Shown here piece by piece: positions 1-7,680 of a stretch of 64,000 nt of DNA (within the stretch, counting starts at the first letter, position 1; every line of letters begins with the position of its first letter). This DNA is from a bacterium. Its GTDB lineage: Bacteria; Cyanobacteriota; Vampirovibrionia; Gastranaerophilales; Gastranaerophilaceae. Position numbers and translations under genes: made by a program. The notes below the pieces were generated by a model. It did not search any database. It was not told the DNA's origin and saw only the letters and a program-made list of their open reading frames with translations. Where the stretch lies: positions 1-64,000 of the forward strand of contig JAGBXP010000006.1 in the NCBI GenBank assembly GCA_017629215.1, written 5' to 3'.

Positions 1-127
1 GATATGATGTGAGGTGAGGAGTCTCTTTGCGTTAAAGTTTTCCAAAAAAATGCCGTATACTAAACATGTAAAGAGTAGTAGCTGGAATAAGTTTTTCGGC
101 ACAAGCAAAGAAAGGAAAACAATACGT
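1..127 (+). repeat. Promoter/leader cassette, copy 1 (left end cut)
   Basis: The sequence from base 1 to the start codon at 128 is nearly identical to 33010-33132, and its first ~60 bases also match 59790-59854. It carries the end of a pentanucleotide array (TGATG, TGAGG, TGAGG at 5-19), a sigma-28-like promoter, and a conserved ~60-base untranslated leader with an AAAGGAAA ribosome site near 111-118. The conserved block upstream of the array in the other copies lies outside the window here. Confidence 0.85.
33..59 (+). promoter_or_regulatory. Sigma-28 (FliA)-type promoter
   Basis: TAAAGTTT at 33-40, exactly 11 bases, then GCCGTATA at 52-59. The known sigma-28 consensus is TAAAGTTT-N11-GCCGATAA, so the -35 is perfect and the -10 differs at two positions. 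Transcription would start near 66 and read the gene at 128. Two other copies of the cassette keep the same spacing, which argues against chance. Confidence 0.75.
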
Positions 128-367
128 ATGAAGTTTTTTGATTTAGAACTTGGTGGATTAGGAGCAAAGCAGGCACGTTTTCCTACAAAGGATTGGCTTG
201 GAAGATGTACAATAGGCAACTATGCTGGTGGAACAACTAAAGATGAATGTGAGAGATCGGGTGAAAAATTAAATGGTGCAGACTCTTTTTATCGTGAATT
301 TTTACATGGTTGTAGTCCTGCTAATCAAGATGGTTGGATCTTTAATGTTAGAAGCGCTTGTAGTTAA
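128..367 (+). CDS. Small Cys-containing protein with MKFFDLELGGLG N-terminus
   Basis: 79 residues from the ATG at 128. An open frame continues upstream to 14, but that part is the promoter and leader shared with other copies, and AAAGGAAA sits just ahead of 128. The first 12 residues (MKFFDLELGGLG) are identical to the protein at 33133; after that the two diverge completely. This one has four Cys (27, 41, 62, 78), no obvious signal peptide and no transmembrane segment, so it could form two disulfides or bind metal. Function unknown. The shared N-terminus could be an export or processing signal; the flagellar-type promoter suggests co-expression with late flagellar genes. A double-glycine (GG) leader is an alternative reading. 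Confidence 0.75.
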   Translation: MKFFDLELGGLGAKQARFPTKDWLGRCTIGNYAGGTTKDECERSGEKLNGADSFYREFLHGCSPANQDGWIFNVRSACS

Positions 368-413
368 TAACTTATGGAGGGAAATCTCACAGTCGTAGGG
401 TGGGTTAAGCCTT

Positions 414-435
414 GTAGGCTGGGTGAAACCTAGCA
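414..435 (+). repeat. GTAGG stem-loop element, copy 1
   Basis: A 22-base element starting GTAGGCTGGGTGAAACC, able to fold with its own 3' end (GGCTGGGT against ACCTAGC). Related copies lie at 33388-33409, 47216-47239 (degenerate) and 63454-63474. It sits between the small gene's stop and the terminator, so it is probably part of the mRNA 3' end. A partial second copy (GTAGGGTGGGTTAAGCC) is directly upstream at 395-411. Confidence 0.6.
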
Positions 436-460
436 ATAATACTAAATTGAAAAACTAGGT

Positions 461-488
461 CGGCTGGGATTAAAAATCCCAGCCGATT
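461..488 (+). terminator. Strong intrinsic terminator of the small gene
   Basis: CGGCTGGGAT, a five-base loop, then ATCCCAGCCG followed by a T-run. The stem is perfect. The same stem occurs at 33449-33470 and a variant at 47286-47310, each followed by a conserved GAATTA(T/G) stretch, so this is a repeated 3'-end module. Confidence 0.85.
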
Positions 489-528
489 TTTTATCTGAAT
501 TATGTTTTTACAAGGTTTTATTTTTTTC

Positions 529-557
529 TGGATTGCTTCGTTTCACTCGCAAAGACG
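529..557. repeat. GGATTGCTTCG palindromic-type repeat, copy 1
   Basis: GGATTGCTTCGTTTCACTCG followed by CAAAGACG. The same repeat is at 47351-47380. Both copies lie about 45 bases after the repeated terminator and just ahead of the 3' end of a convergent gene. Similar short repeats are scattered in many bacterial genomes; role unknown. Confidence 0.65.
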
Positions 558-562
558 TGGAA

Positions 563-775
563 TTATTTATTAATCATTTTCCTTTTATTAATCCAATCAT
601 AGTATTTAATAGCTAATGTAACTCTATTATGAATTGATAATTTATAATACACATTTTCTAAAACAGCTTTAACCGTATGAAAAGAGATATATAATTTTTC
701 TCCAATTTCTTTATTAGTTAGCCCATTAAATAATAATTCAACAACTTCAAGTTCTCTTTCAGTTAATCTTTTCAT
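563..775 (-). CDS. Stand-alone LuxR-type helix-turn-helix protein
   Basis: 70 residues consisting almost entirely of a LuxR/GerE DNA-binding domain: LTERELEVVELLFNGLTNKE (residues 4-23) is the classic start, followed by the recognition-helix region ISFHTVKAVLENVYYKL. No receiver or ligand-binding domain is present, so it would act as a bare DNA-binding module or a partner of a regulator elsewhere. It converges on the small Cys-containing gene to its left. Target genes cannot be told from sequence. Confidence 0.8.
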   Translation of the reverse strand: MKRLTERELEVVELLFNGLTNKEIGEKLYISFHTVKAVLENVYYKLSIHNRVTLAIKYYDWINKRKMINK

Positions 776-999
776 AAAAATCTAACCTTTCTTTTTACCC
801 ATATATCTATCATACAATATTGTCAGATAATTTTTTTAATATATTTCCCAATTTGCAAAATTTACAAAAATTTACATTTGGGAGTAAAATTATAGCTTGT
901 GTTAATTAGTACAAATGGTTCAATAAAATACTTCCGAGAACAAGCATAAATGAAAGAATAATAGGGTTATATAGGTTAAGTGGCTATGATATATATTTG

Positions 1000-1045
1000 A
1001 ACAAATTATTTTTTTGTTTTATTGCATGTGCTGAAATAATTTGTT
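1000..1045. other. Long hairpin in the 311-base gap before the HNH gene
   Basis: AACAAATTATTT (1000-1011) and AAATAATTTGTT (1034-1045) are perfect 12-base inverted repeats around a 22-base spacer. They lie 40 bases upstream of the gene at 1087, where they could be an operator or an mRNA leader structure. The rest of 776-1086 is very AT-rich with TTTACAAAAATTTACA near 859-874; I see no gene in it. Confidence 0.5.
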
Positions 1046-1086
1046 ATCATGAGGATATGAGAATAGCATCCTGAAAAAGAGCTTTT

Positions 1087-2142
1087 ATGCAATTAAAAAA
1101 GAATAAAAGAATTACATCCCAGAATTATTTAAAATATTATTATGACATTCCCTACGAAGGTAAAACTTCTGCTGGCAGGGCGTTACGTAGATTGAAAAAT
1201 ATTACCTGTCCATATCGTGGAATAAAAATTATTTCAACAGATACAATAAAAGGTTTTGAAAAAAATTTGGCAAGATGTAAGACCGCTCAAGATGCAGTTA
1301 ATCTTCTTGAGCCTTATCAACAAAACATGTTGCCAGTTGAAAAATCAATTTTTGCCATATTTAAGGATTTTATTAGGCTAAATCCTGATGATAATCTTCA
1401 AAATTGTTTGCAAATGATAAAAATGAACTGTCTTATGAAGCTAAAATTAGAAGAAATGGAAGTGCTTGATGATGTTGATATGTTAACAAGAAAGCTCTCT
1501 CCGCAAACAGCTATGAAAGTTCGAGAAAAAACAACTCGTTGTCGACAAATAATTTTGAGTAATTGTAAACAAGATTGCTTTAAACGTAAAACTTTTTTAA
1601 ACTCTTTAGAAGAAATTATACCAAAGGATAACGAACGTGATATTTTTAATAATATAAAAAATAAAGCACTTTTCCTTCCAACATCAGAAAGTAGCCGTAA
1701 TGCTTTTGTTGTTAAGTATTCGAAAAGAAAGCAGGTAGAGATTGTAAGAAGGCTTTTTATTGCTTCTACGGGTTCTATTGAACATATAACTCCTCAATCA
1801 TTAGGTGGTATCAATACAATAGGGAATTTTTTGTTAACTTCTGCTAGTGGTAATCGCTATCGAGAGAACATGCCATTGTCTGAATATATTAAACGACACC
1901 CTAAAATACCTCTATATATGCAAATGTATGTTAATGATATAATCCGTGAAATTCATGCCGGAAATCTTGAGGGTAACGAAACATATCCATATAAAATCAA
2001 GAAAAAATTAATGGAAGAGTCCGAAGGTAGAATTATGATAAGCTTATCTGAATATAAATACTCTGAAGAAGATGCTGCTAAGGCAGTTGAAGAATATGAA
2101 AATAGATGGGCTAATTATAATAAGCAAAAGTCTAATAAATAA
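1087..2142 (+). CDS. HNH-endonuclease-like protein
   Basis: 351 residues. The C-terminal half contains SIEHITPQSLGGINTIGNF (about residues 235-253), which resembles the His-rich first strand and N-containing turn of HNH nucleases, followed by NRYRENMPLSEYI, a typical third element. The N-terminal ~200 residues are basic, probably helical, and unfamiliar; several Cys (around 145-170) could bind metal. Function as a nuclease is inferred from the motif only. There is no toxin partner or methylase beside it. A homing-type or defence nuclease is possible. The ribosome site is weak (AAAAAGAG), and a 12-bp inverted repeat lies upstream. Confidence 0.6.
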   Translation: MQLKKNKRITSQNYLKYYYDIPYEGKTSAGRALRRLKNITCPYRGIKIISTDTIKGFEKNLARCKTAQDAVNLLEPYQQNMLPVEKSIFAIFKDFIRLNPDDNLQNCLQMIKMNCLMKLKLEEMEVLDDVDMLTRKLSPQTAMKVREKTTRCRQIILSNCKQDCFKRKTFLNSLEEIIPKDNERDIFNNIKNKALFLPTSESSRNAFVVKYSKRKQVEIVRRLFIASTGSIEHITPQSLGGINTIGNFLLTSASGNRYRENMPLSEYIKRHPKIPLYMQMYVNDIIREIHAGNLEGNETYPYKIKKKLMEESEGRIMISLSEYKYSEEDAAKAVEEYENRWANYNKQKSNK

Positions 2143-2195
2143 TTTGATAAAAAATTATTATCGTTTATATAATATATTAGATGGATAAATTATAT

Positions 2196-2230
2196 TAAAA
2201 AAGCGAGCTCATTGCTGAACTCGCTTTTTA
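2196..2230. terminator. Bidirectional terminator between HNH gene and rpsG
   Basis: AAAAAGCGAG, an 11-base loop, then CTCGCTTTTT. A-run and T-run flank the stem on both sides, so it can stop the HNH gene from the left and rpsG from the right. Confidence 0.85.
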
Positions 2231-2247
2231 AAATTATTATCAGATAA

Positions 2248-2718
2248 TTAGTATCTGTAGTGAGCAAACGCTTTGTTAGCTTCTGCCATTCTGTGGGTGT
2301 CTTCACGTTTTTTGCATGCTGCACCAGTACCGTTTGAAGCATCGATTAATTCGTTAGTAAGTTTTTCAACGAATGATTTTCCGCCTCTGTTTTTAGCAGC
2401 TGCAATTAACCAAGAAGAAGCAAGAGCAAAACCTCTGTCAGCTTTAACGTCGATAGGTACTTGATAAGTAGAACCACCGATACGTCTAGCTTTTACTTCT
2501 AATAATGGAGTTGCATTTGTTAAAGCTTTTTGGAAAATTTCCAAACCGCTTTCGTTTGTTCTTTCTTTAATTCTTTCGATTGTAGCATAGAAAATTCTTT
2601 CAGCTAAAGATTTTTTACCACGTCTCATAACACGGTTAATGAATTTAGATACATCAACGCTGTTATAAATAGGGTCAGCTGAAGGAATTCTTCTTTCTGG
2701 TTTAGATCTTCTAGACAT
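2248..2718 (-). CDS. rpsG: 30S ribosomal protein S7
   Basis: 156 residues, the standard S7 length. It begins [16 protein letters not shown] and contains the conserved VSKFINRVMRRGKKSLAE and ALTNATPLLEVKARRIGG segments. S7 binds the 3' major domain of 16S rRNA and starts assembly of the 30S head. Its ATG overlaps the stop of rpsL (TAATG), so the two are translationally coupled. In many bacteria fusA and tuf follow; here a terminator follows and an unrelated gene converges, so the str operon is split. Confidence 0.97.
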   Translation of the reverse strand: MSRRSKPERRIPSADPIYNSVDVSKFINRVMRRGKKSLAERIFYATIERIKERTNESGLEIFQKALTNATPLLEVKARRIGGSTYQVPIDVKADRGFALASSWLIAAAKNRGGKSFVEKLTNELIDASNGTGAACKKREDTHRMAEANKAFAHYRY

Positions 2719-3101
2719 TATTTCTTACCTCCTTTAGCTCTCTTAGCACCATATTTAGAACGGCTTTGTGTTCTATTAGCAACACCAGCTGTATCTAAAG
2801 TACCACGAACGATGTGATATCTTACACCAGGAAGGTCTTTAACCCTTCCACCTCTAATAAGAACAACAGAGTGCTCTTGTAAGTTGTGTCCGATACCTGG
2901 GATGTATGAAGTTACTTCAAATCCGTTAGTAAGTCTAACTCTGGCAACTTTTCTTAATGCTGAGTTTGGTTTTTTAGGGGTTGTTGTGTAAACCCTAGTA
3001 CAAACACCGCGTCTTTGTGGACATTCCATAAGAGCCGGTGATTTGGTTTTGTCTGTTAGTTTTTTACGTTCAGAACGCACTAACTGGTTAATTGTAGGCA
3101 T
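2718..3101 (-). CDS. rpsL: 30S ribosomal protein S12
   Basis: 127 residues. It contains [20 protein letters not shown] and [20 protein letters not shown], the conserved decoding-centre loop. The lysine of TPKKPNS, which is the usual streptomycin-resistance position, is wild type. It is the first gene of a two-gene operon with rpsG and is preceded by a ~260-base leader and a good sigma-70 promoter at 3372-3400. The ribosome site is AAAAGGAGAAAAAC just before the ATG. Confidence 0.97.
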   Translation of the reverse strand: MPTINQLVRSERKKLTDKTKSPALMECPQRRGVCTRVYTTTPKKPNSALRKVARVRLTNGFEVTSYIPGIGHNLQEHSVVLIRGGRVKDLPGVRYHIVRGTLDTAGVANRTQSRSKYGAKRAKGGKK

Positions 3102-3365
3102 GTTTTTCTCCTTTTACCTATTTTTGTAATACTTTTGCTTTAAGTGAATAAGTTAATAAGTTAATAGGTGAATAAGTTCTTTATGGCTTCGCCAATTTTT
3201 TCAAATATTCTCCGGCTACTTATATTTCTTTTTCAATAAAACATCTTGTGGCGACAAACGAGTTCTTGCTTCTATAAAAACGTCCAACCTGTAGTCTTTA
3301 TTTTAGCTGGGCTCTTTTACCCCACCCTCTAAGCCGTCAAATCCGGCAGAAATTTCGACTAGAGT
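3102..3365 (-). promoter_or_regulatory. Long 5' leader of rpsL-rpsG
   Basis: About 260 untranslated bases separate the promoter from rpsL. The distal half is less AT-rich than its surroundings (GGGTGGGG, GCCCAGC, TGCCGGATTTGACGGC), as expected of structured RNA. A 23-codon frame with a TTG start (3216-3287) reads LDVFIEARTRLSPQDV..., but there is no clear ribosome site. Ribosomal-protein operons are commonly autoregulated through such leaders; that this one is, is inference. Confidence 0.45.
3144..3175. repeat. Tandem octamer array GTGAATAA
   Basis: Four adjacent 8-base units (GTGAATAA, GTTAATAA, GTTAATAG, GTGAATAA) lie in the rpsL leader. A closely similar four-unit array is at 40577-40608 just upstream of the Xer recombinase gene, on the other strand. 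Role unknown. Confidence 0.6.
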
Positions 3366-3371
3366 ACTTTA

Positions 3372-3400
3372 ATCGTATGACGAACATGATTAAGTGTCAA
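3372..3400 (-). promoter_or_regulatory. Sigma-70 promoter of rpsL-rpsG
   Basis: On the minus strand TTGACA (3400-3395), a 17-base spacer, then TACGAT (3377-3372). The -35 is perfect and the spacing optimal. It is the only good promoter found ahead of rpsL. Confidence 0.75.
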
Positions 3401-3467
3401 TCATGACAAGGGATTAAAGTAAAGAAATATGAAACAAAAGTATTTTAAAAGAAAATTATTTACCCCC

Positions 3468-3498
3468 TTTACAAAAAAAAATTATTTGATAATATAAT
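3468..3498 (+). promoter_or_regulatory. Probable tRNA-Asn promoter
   Basis: TTTACA (3468-3473) and TATAAT (3493-3498) with a 19-base spacer, about 50 bases ahead of the tRNA. The spacing is long, so confidence is moderate. Confidence 0.4.
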
Positions 3499-3546
3499 AA
3501 ATGTGAGGGCGATGTACTTCATGCTAGTTGAATAAACTGGAAATAA

Positions 3547-3618
3547 TCCTCAGTAGCTCAATGGCGGAGCAACCGGCTGTTAACCGGTAGGTTGTTGGTT
3601 CGAGTCCAACCTGGGGAG
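3547..3618 (+). tRNA. tRNA-Asn (anticodon GTT)
   Basis: Cloverleaf seen directly: acceptor TCCTCAG pairs with CTGGGGA (one G-T), D-stem GCTC/GAGC, anticodon stem ACCGG/CCGGT with loop CTGTTAA, T-stem GTTGG/CCAAC around TTCGAGT. The CCA end is not encoded. The 3' end marks the left edge of the accessory island: the recombinase gene runs into it from the other strand, which makes this tRNA the likely attachment site. Confidence 0.95.
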
Positions 3619-5100
3619 TTTTTTATTACAATTTAACCCCAAAGCGAAGAAATTGAACGGTAATTTGTACTCATAGTGCAAGGTTTCGCCCTCTACTAAA
3701 AAGTTCTGAAGTACATAATTGATTAATTTTTGCTTTTCTTCATTATTCGCAAATTTATAGAGTTCTGGAATTTCTGAACAAATCTTTAAAAATTCTTCTG
3801 AAGATTGAATGTAATTCATCTTAGTTTTTTCATAAGCCAAAATTTTATTTTGAATTTTAGACAAAGAAGCAGACCATTCTTCATGCTTTTGTAACCAAAA
3901 TTCTTCAGTTATCTTGCCGTCTAGTTTATCTAAATAAATTGTTTCTATTCTTTTTGAAAGAATTTCTTTTTGTTTATTCAAGCTGTTTAACATAGTTTTA
4001 GTATATTTTTGCTCATCTTTAAAACTTTCTGCAAGTACTGTTTGTATCCAGCTTTTTTGTTTTTCATCAATTTTTATTCTTTCAATAGCTTCGACAATCT
4101 GTCTTTCAATAACAGATTCTCTGATATATTTATGTTTTTGTTCACAGGGGCGTTTAGCCCCTGTGCAACTGTAATAAATGTATTTACCTTTTTTAATTTC
4201 GCCACTAACTATGCAACCACAATTAGCACATCTTAAGACGCCACCGAATAAAAAATCTCTTGCAATAAGGTGTTTAGGTTTATTATCTTTTTTAAAAGCT
4301 TTTTGCACTTCATCAAAAAGTTCTTTTGAAATTAGAGGTTTGTGTACTCCTTGATAAATTTCATCTTTAAAACAAACCATTCCATAATAAAAAGGGTTTT
4401 TTAAAATATGTTCTAATTGTGAACGATAAATGCGTGGTTGATTATTTTTATAGCAAAAACCCTCATCAAGTAATTTCTGGCAAGTTTTTTCTAATGAAAT
4501 GTTTCCTGCTGAATATATTTGAAACGCACGTCTAACAAAAGGTGCAGTATATTCATCAATTATAGTATCATTTTTATTTTTCTTCGTATATCCATAAGGA
4601 GCTTTCCCTGTAACATAACCCTCACGAGCTTTTTGTCTTAAACCTTTTCTAACTTCTTCTGAAAGATTATCAATATAATTCTTTGCCATTAAAACCTTAA
4701 TGCCGTGAACAAATTTGTCATGAGATCTAGAATCTTCGCATATAATGCTGTTTTCTTTAACCAAATGCACCTCTAAATCATAGTTTTCAAGGTTTACATA
4801 GTCTTTTAAATTGCGATATAATCTATCAGTTTTTTCTACTAATAAAATTCTAGTATCGCTGTGTTCGCTAAAATATTCTATCATTTTTTTATAATTTGTT
4901 CTTCCTGCTTTTTTTGCAGTTTCAACATCTTCAAACTCTTTAACAACAGTATAATTGTTTTTTTGAGCATATTGCCTTAGCAAATCTAATTGTGCTGGGA
5001 TTGAAAAGCCTTCTCTTTCTTGTTCTTTGCTAGAAACTCTTGCATAAATAACAGCTTTTCTTGTTGGTAAATTGTTTTGGATTTTTTTGAGTTTTTTCAT
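3580..5100 (-). CDS. Large serine recombinase (site-specific integrase)
   Basis: 506 residues. The N-terminal resolvase domain begins AVIYARVSSKEQEREGFSIP with the catalytic Ser in the ARVSS motif; then a recombinase domain (KAPYGYTKKN, about 170-180), a zinc-ribbon (LRCANCGCIVSG with further Cys, about 290-330), and a C-terminal coiled coil. These form the standard large serine integrase layout used by phages and integrative elements. The last 12 codons (LPRLDSNQQPTG) are antisense to tRNA-Asn, so the frame was extended or closed by the insertion junction. The gene faces the tRNA at the island edge, as expected of an integrase next to its attachment site. Confidence 0.93.
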   Translation of the reverse strand: MKKLKKIQNNLPTRKAVIYARVSSKEQEREGFSIPAQLDLLRQYAQKNNYTVVKEFEDVETAKKAGRTNYKKMIEYFSEHSDTRILLVEKTDRLYRNLKDYVNLENYDLEVHLVKENSIICEDSRSHDKFVHGIKVLMAKNYIDNLSEEVRKGLRQKAREGYVTGKAPYGYTKKNKNDTIIDEYTAPFVRRAFQIYSAGNISLEKTCQKLLDEGFCYKNNQPRIYRSQLEHILKNPFYYGMVCFKDEIYQGVHKPLISKELFDEVQKAFKKDNKPKHLIARDFLFGGVLRCANCGCIVSGEIKKGKYIYYSCTGAKRPCEQKHKYIRESVIERQIVEAIERIKIDEKQKSWIQTVLAESFKDEQKYTKTMLNSLNKQKEILSKRIETIYLDKLDGKITEEFWLQKHEEWSASLSKIQNKILAYEKTKMNYIQSSEEFLKICSEIPELYKFANNEEKQKLINYVLQNFLVEGETLHYEYKLPFNFFALGLNCNKKLPRLDSNQQPTG

Positions 5101-5246
5101 TGTTTTCTCCTTTTCTTTTTTTCTCTAGTATTATCTTCTGACATTTTTCAAGAATTATAAACGTTATCACTTTTATACCTTTTATAGCTCTGTTCCTGTA
5201 TTTTGGGTGTATTTAGCTAGGGTAACGCTTATACCTTTTAAATTCA

Positions 5247-5265
5247 CTTATACAGAGTGTATAAG
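5247..5265. promoter_or_regulatory. Operator-like inverted repeat upstream of the recombinase
   Basis: CTTATAC, five bases, GTATAAG: a perfect 7-bp inverted repeat in the 247-base gap between the recombinase and the replication gene. The half-site TTATAC recurs nearby (about 5173 and 5229). It is a good candidate operator for the island's own XRE regulator at 8333; this pairing is inference. Confidence 0.5.
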
Positions 5266-5347
5266 TATAATATGAAGTTTTTATCGTTACCTTTTGCTAA
5301 ACACTTGTAAATTAAGGGTTTGAGGTTATAAATGAATAAAACAGTAA

Positions 5348-7396
5348 CTATTTATAAAAGAAAAATGTTAAACCTTTTTTCTCACCCTTATAAAGTCTTC
5401 CATAGCCCATATTTGCAAGAATTAAAAGTATATCTCGAGCATCTTCTAATTTTGCATAGCGACTTTTATTACTTCTATGTAGTTTACTAGGTGAAATTGT
5501 TTTGAAACCTTTTGTTTTTATATAGTCTAGTGCAGAATAAACTAATTCATTACTTTTGCTATCAAAACTAATATTTGCTATCTTTTGGAAAGATTTAACA
5601 AAATAATTACTTAACTCAATAGCATTTTTAACAGTTTCTGCAGTTATTTCACAAGCTAAATCATTATGTATACAATGAAGAACTATGGAAAACCGAGCGA
5701 CGTAACTTGTTTGTTTTTGTAGGTAATTTTTCATCAAATCTGTTAAGCCATTACTCTTTTTCCTCTCGGTAACTTCACGAATAAAGTCTAAAAAGATTTC
5801 TTTTGCCTCATCTGAGAAGTAAAAATCTTGAACAGTTTCATTTTCATAAAGTCGAGTATAAATTCTTTCAACAATACTTGTATCCAAACATCCTGCTTGG
5901 TGCAGTTCGCCTTTTTCTTCGTGATCAGTACAAACAAAAAGCCAACGTTCTATCATTCCATTAATTGAGTCAAAACCTTCTTTAAAAAGAGTTTTATCTA
6001 ATACTTTAGGTTGTATTGCACCAAGAATATTATGGCTAGGATATATTAAATAGTTTTCCTCAGTACTTTTACGAGTTATACGATAAGGTTGTTTTTGCCA
6101 TGCCTGTAAAAAGTATTCCTCATCTGATCCATTGCCATTTTTATATTGACCAAAGCTTTTTAAAAATGAAGCCAATTCATCAACAAATATACCTACGCCT
6201 CGTTTTTGGTTATTTTTAACCAAAGTTGCAAGAGCTTCTTTTGTAGTGTCTTGAACAGTTACAACCATAGGATAAGGTTTTATCGGTTCTTCAGGTATTT
6301 CAACATAAGTGCCTTGCTTGGCTTTTTTAGCTTGATTAAGCTTAATTTTGTATTCCTCCATATCTTTTTTATATTTTTGCAACTTTTTTTCATATTCTGC
6401 TTGTAGCTTTTCTTCAAATGTTGCTAATATCCTGCGAATTATGTTTATACTTGGAGTTTTCTTTTGTGAAGGACCTCCAACAATAGCTCCCCATAAAATG
6501 GGGTATTCTATCCAATTACTACTAGAATTGGCTGTTAGTTTATAATATCCGTCCATTAAAACACTTGCACCAATTAAAAAACTTGTTGCTAGATATTCAA
6601 TAGGAGAATCCAATCTATTAGCAGTATCAACTAAGAAATTTCTTATTTCATTATTAAAAACATTTATTGGAAAAGCTAATTTTTGTGTGGTATCTCCTGA
6701 TAGAATTTCTTGAATTTGTTTAAGTGTTATTTCTTGTGCATTATCTAGTAAAATTTTAAAATTATTACTACCATGTGCTATAAGATAATCATCTAAACCT
6801 TTTTCTTCTCCTTTAGGTAAGATAACAATTTTAACTTTTACCTTTCTTTCGGCAATTAAATAGGCTGCTAACTGATATAATGCTGATTTAACACTATCTT
6901 TTTCCCACATATCAGAGTCAAAGCATAATGCTATTTTAGTAGCATTTAAGTTAAGCAAATCAGGTATGATTCCCTGTATTTCGGTATCTTCATTATCATT
7001 CTCAGGCTTGCATTTCCAACACCAAACTCCACTTAAAGCTATGCAGTTAAAACCCTCTTGAACTGCTTTAATGGCTTTTTTCTCGCCCTCAGTTAGTATT
7101 AACCATTCATCTTGGATAAGATTTAAGTCTAAATTTATCGGTCGAAATAACCTCGAGGTCATACCTTTAGGTTTAATATACTTTTTGCCATTAGAACAAT
7201 CCTTTAAACGTTTGTTAAAGTACTCTGTTGGAATGTTTTGATAGAGTTCTGGATAGATAATTTTATATCCGTCATTATCAATTTGAATGTAACCGAGATT
7301 TTTATAAGATCGGCACAGATAATCTACTATGCCACTTTTTGCAAAATCTTGTTCTACAAAATCTGTAAGCTGATTGTTGCAAGAGAAATTAGACAT
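5348..7396 (-). CDS. Mobile-element primase/helicase-like replication protein (TOPRIM-like + DUF3987-like)
   Basis: 682 residues. The N-terminal part resembles a TOPRIM-type DUF3854 domain: WLILTEGEKKAIKAVQEGFN (acidic motif EGEKKA, about 98-117), IALCFDSDMW (the DxD motif, about 155-164), and KGLDDYLIAHG. The second half resembles DUF3987, with a degenerate nucleotide-binding region GAIVGGPSQKKTPSINII and the Walker-B-like strand RGVGIFVDELASF. A Lys/Glu-rich coiled coil (about 335-370) lies between them. Such proteins start DNA replication or primer synthesis on plasmids and integrative elements. Its ribosome site AAAGGAGG lies inside the small upstream gene, which overlaps it. Confidence 0.75.
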   Translation of the reverse strand: MSNFSCNNQLTDFVEQDFAKSGIVDYLCRSYKNLGYIQIDNDGYKIIYPELYQNIPTEYFNKRLKDCSNGKKYIKPKGMTSRLFRPINLDLNLIQDEWLILTEGEKKAIKAVQEGFNCIALSGVWCWKCKPENDNEDTEIQGIIPDLLNLNATKIALCFDSDMWEKDSVKSALYQLAAYLIAERKVKVKIVILPKGEEKGLDDYLIAHGSNNFKILLDNAQEITLKQIQEILSGDTTQKLAFPINVFNNEIRNFLVDTANRLDSPIEYLATSFLIGASVLMDGYYKLTANSSSNWIEYPILWGAIVGGPSQKKTPSINIIRRILATFEEKLQAEYEKKLQKYKKDMEEYKIKLNQAKKAKQGTYVEIPEEPIKPYPMVVTVQDTTKEALATLVKNNQKRGVGIFVDELASFLKSFGQYKNGNGSDEEYFLQAWQKQPYRITRKSTEENYLIYPSHNILGAIQPKVLDKTLFKEGFDSINGMIERWLFVCTDHEEKGELHQAGCLDTSIVERIYTRLYENETVQDFYFSDEAKEIFLDFIREVTERKKSNGLTDLMKNYLQKQTSYVARFSIVLHCIHNDLACEITAETVKNAIELSNYFVKSFQKIANISFDSKSNELVYSALDYIKTKGFKTISPSKLHRSNKSRYAKLEDARDILLILANMGYGRLYKGEKKGLTFFFYK

Positions 7397-7559
7397 TTTC
7401 TGCCTCCTTTCGTCTTTGACTTAACTGTACAAGTAACTTTGAAAAATCTCCAAAATTTCTGATAATATTGATAATTTCCTGTAAGTCTAAATCAATATCA
7501 TTGATTACTATAAAATCGTCTTTTATACATTTTATTATTTTTTTATTAATAATTTTCAT
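7389..7559 (-). CDS. Small protein translationally coupled to the replication gene
   Basis: 56 residues starting MKIINKKIIKCIKDDF and ending KEAENV. Its stop lies 8 bases inside the replication gene, and that gene's AGGAGG ribosome site is within its last codons. An AAAGGT ribosome site precedes its ATG. No known domain is recognised; it is mostly helical with an acidic middle. Coupling suggests it helps set expression of the replication protein. Confidence 0.55.
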   Translation of the reverse strand: MKIINKKIIKCIKDDFIVINDIDLDLQEIINIIRNFGDFSKLLVQLSQRRKEAENV

Positions 7560-7680
7560 AAATTTACCTTTCTATCTTTTTTTACTCAAGTGCATCTTAC
7601 TACTCGTTCGAACACTTTTATTATGAAAGATTCTAGGTAACTTAAAAAAGGGGTACTTTAGTTACTAAATTTAATAACTT

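Noticed and set aside
14-127. N-terminal extension of the first small gene (38 extra codons)
   Set aside because: This stretch is the promoter and leader shared with 33010-33132; the conserved protein head and ribosome site start at 128.
2273-2464. 63-codon plus-strand frame inside rpsG
   Set aside because: Shadow of rpsG in the opposite strand.
3600-3640. Second tRNA-derived attachment site elsewhere in the island
   Set aside because: I looked for GGTTCGAGTCCAAC-type sequence up to 17.3 kb and found none, so no right-end site is claimed.
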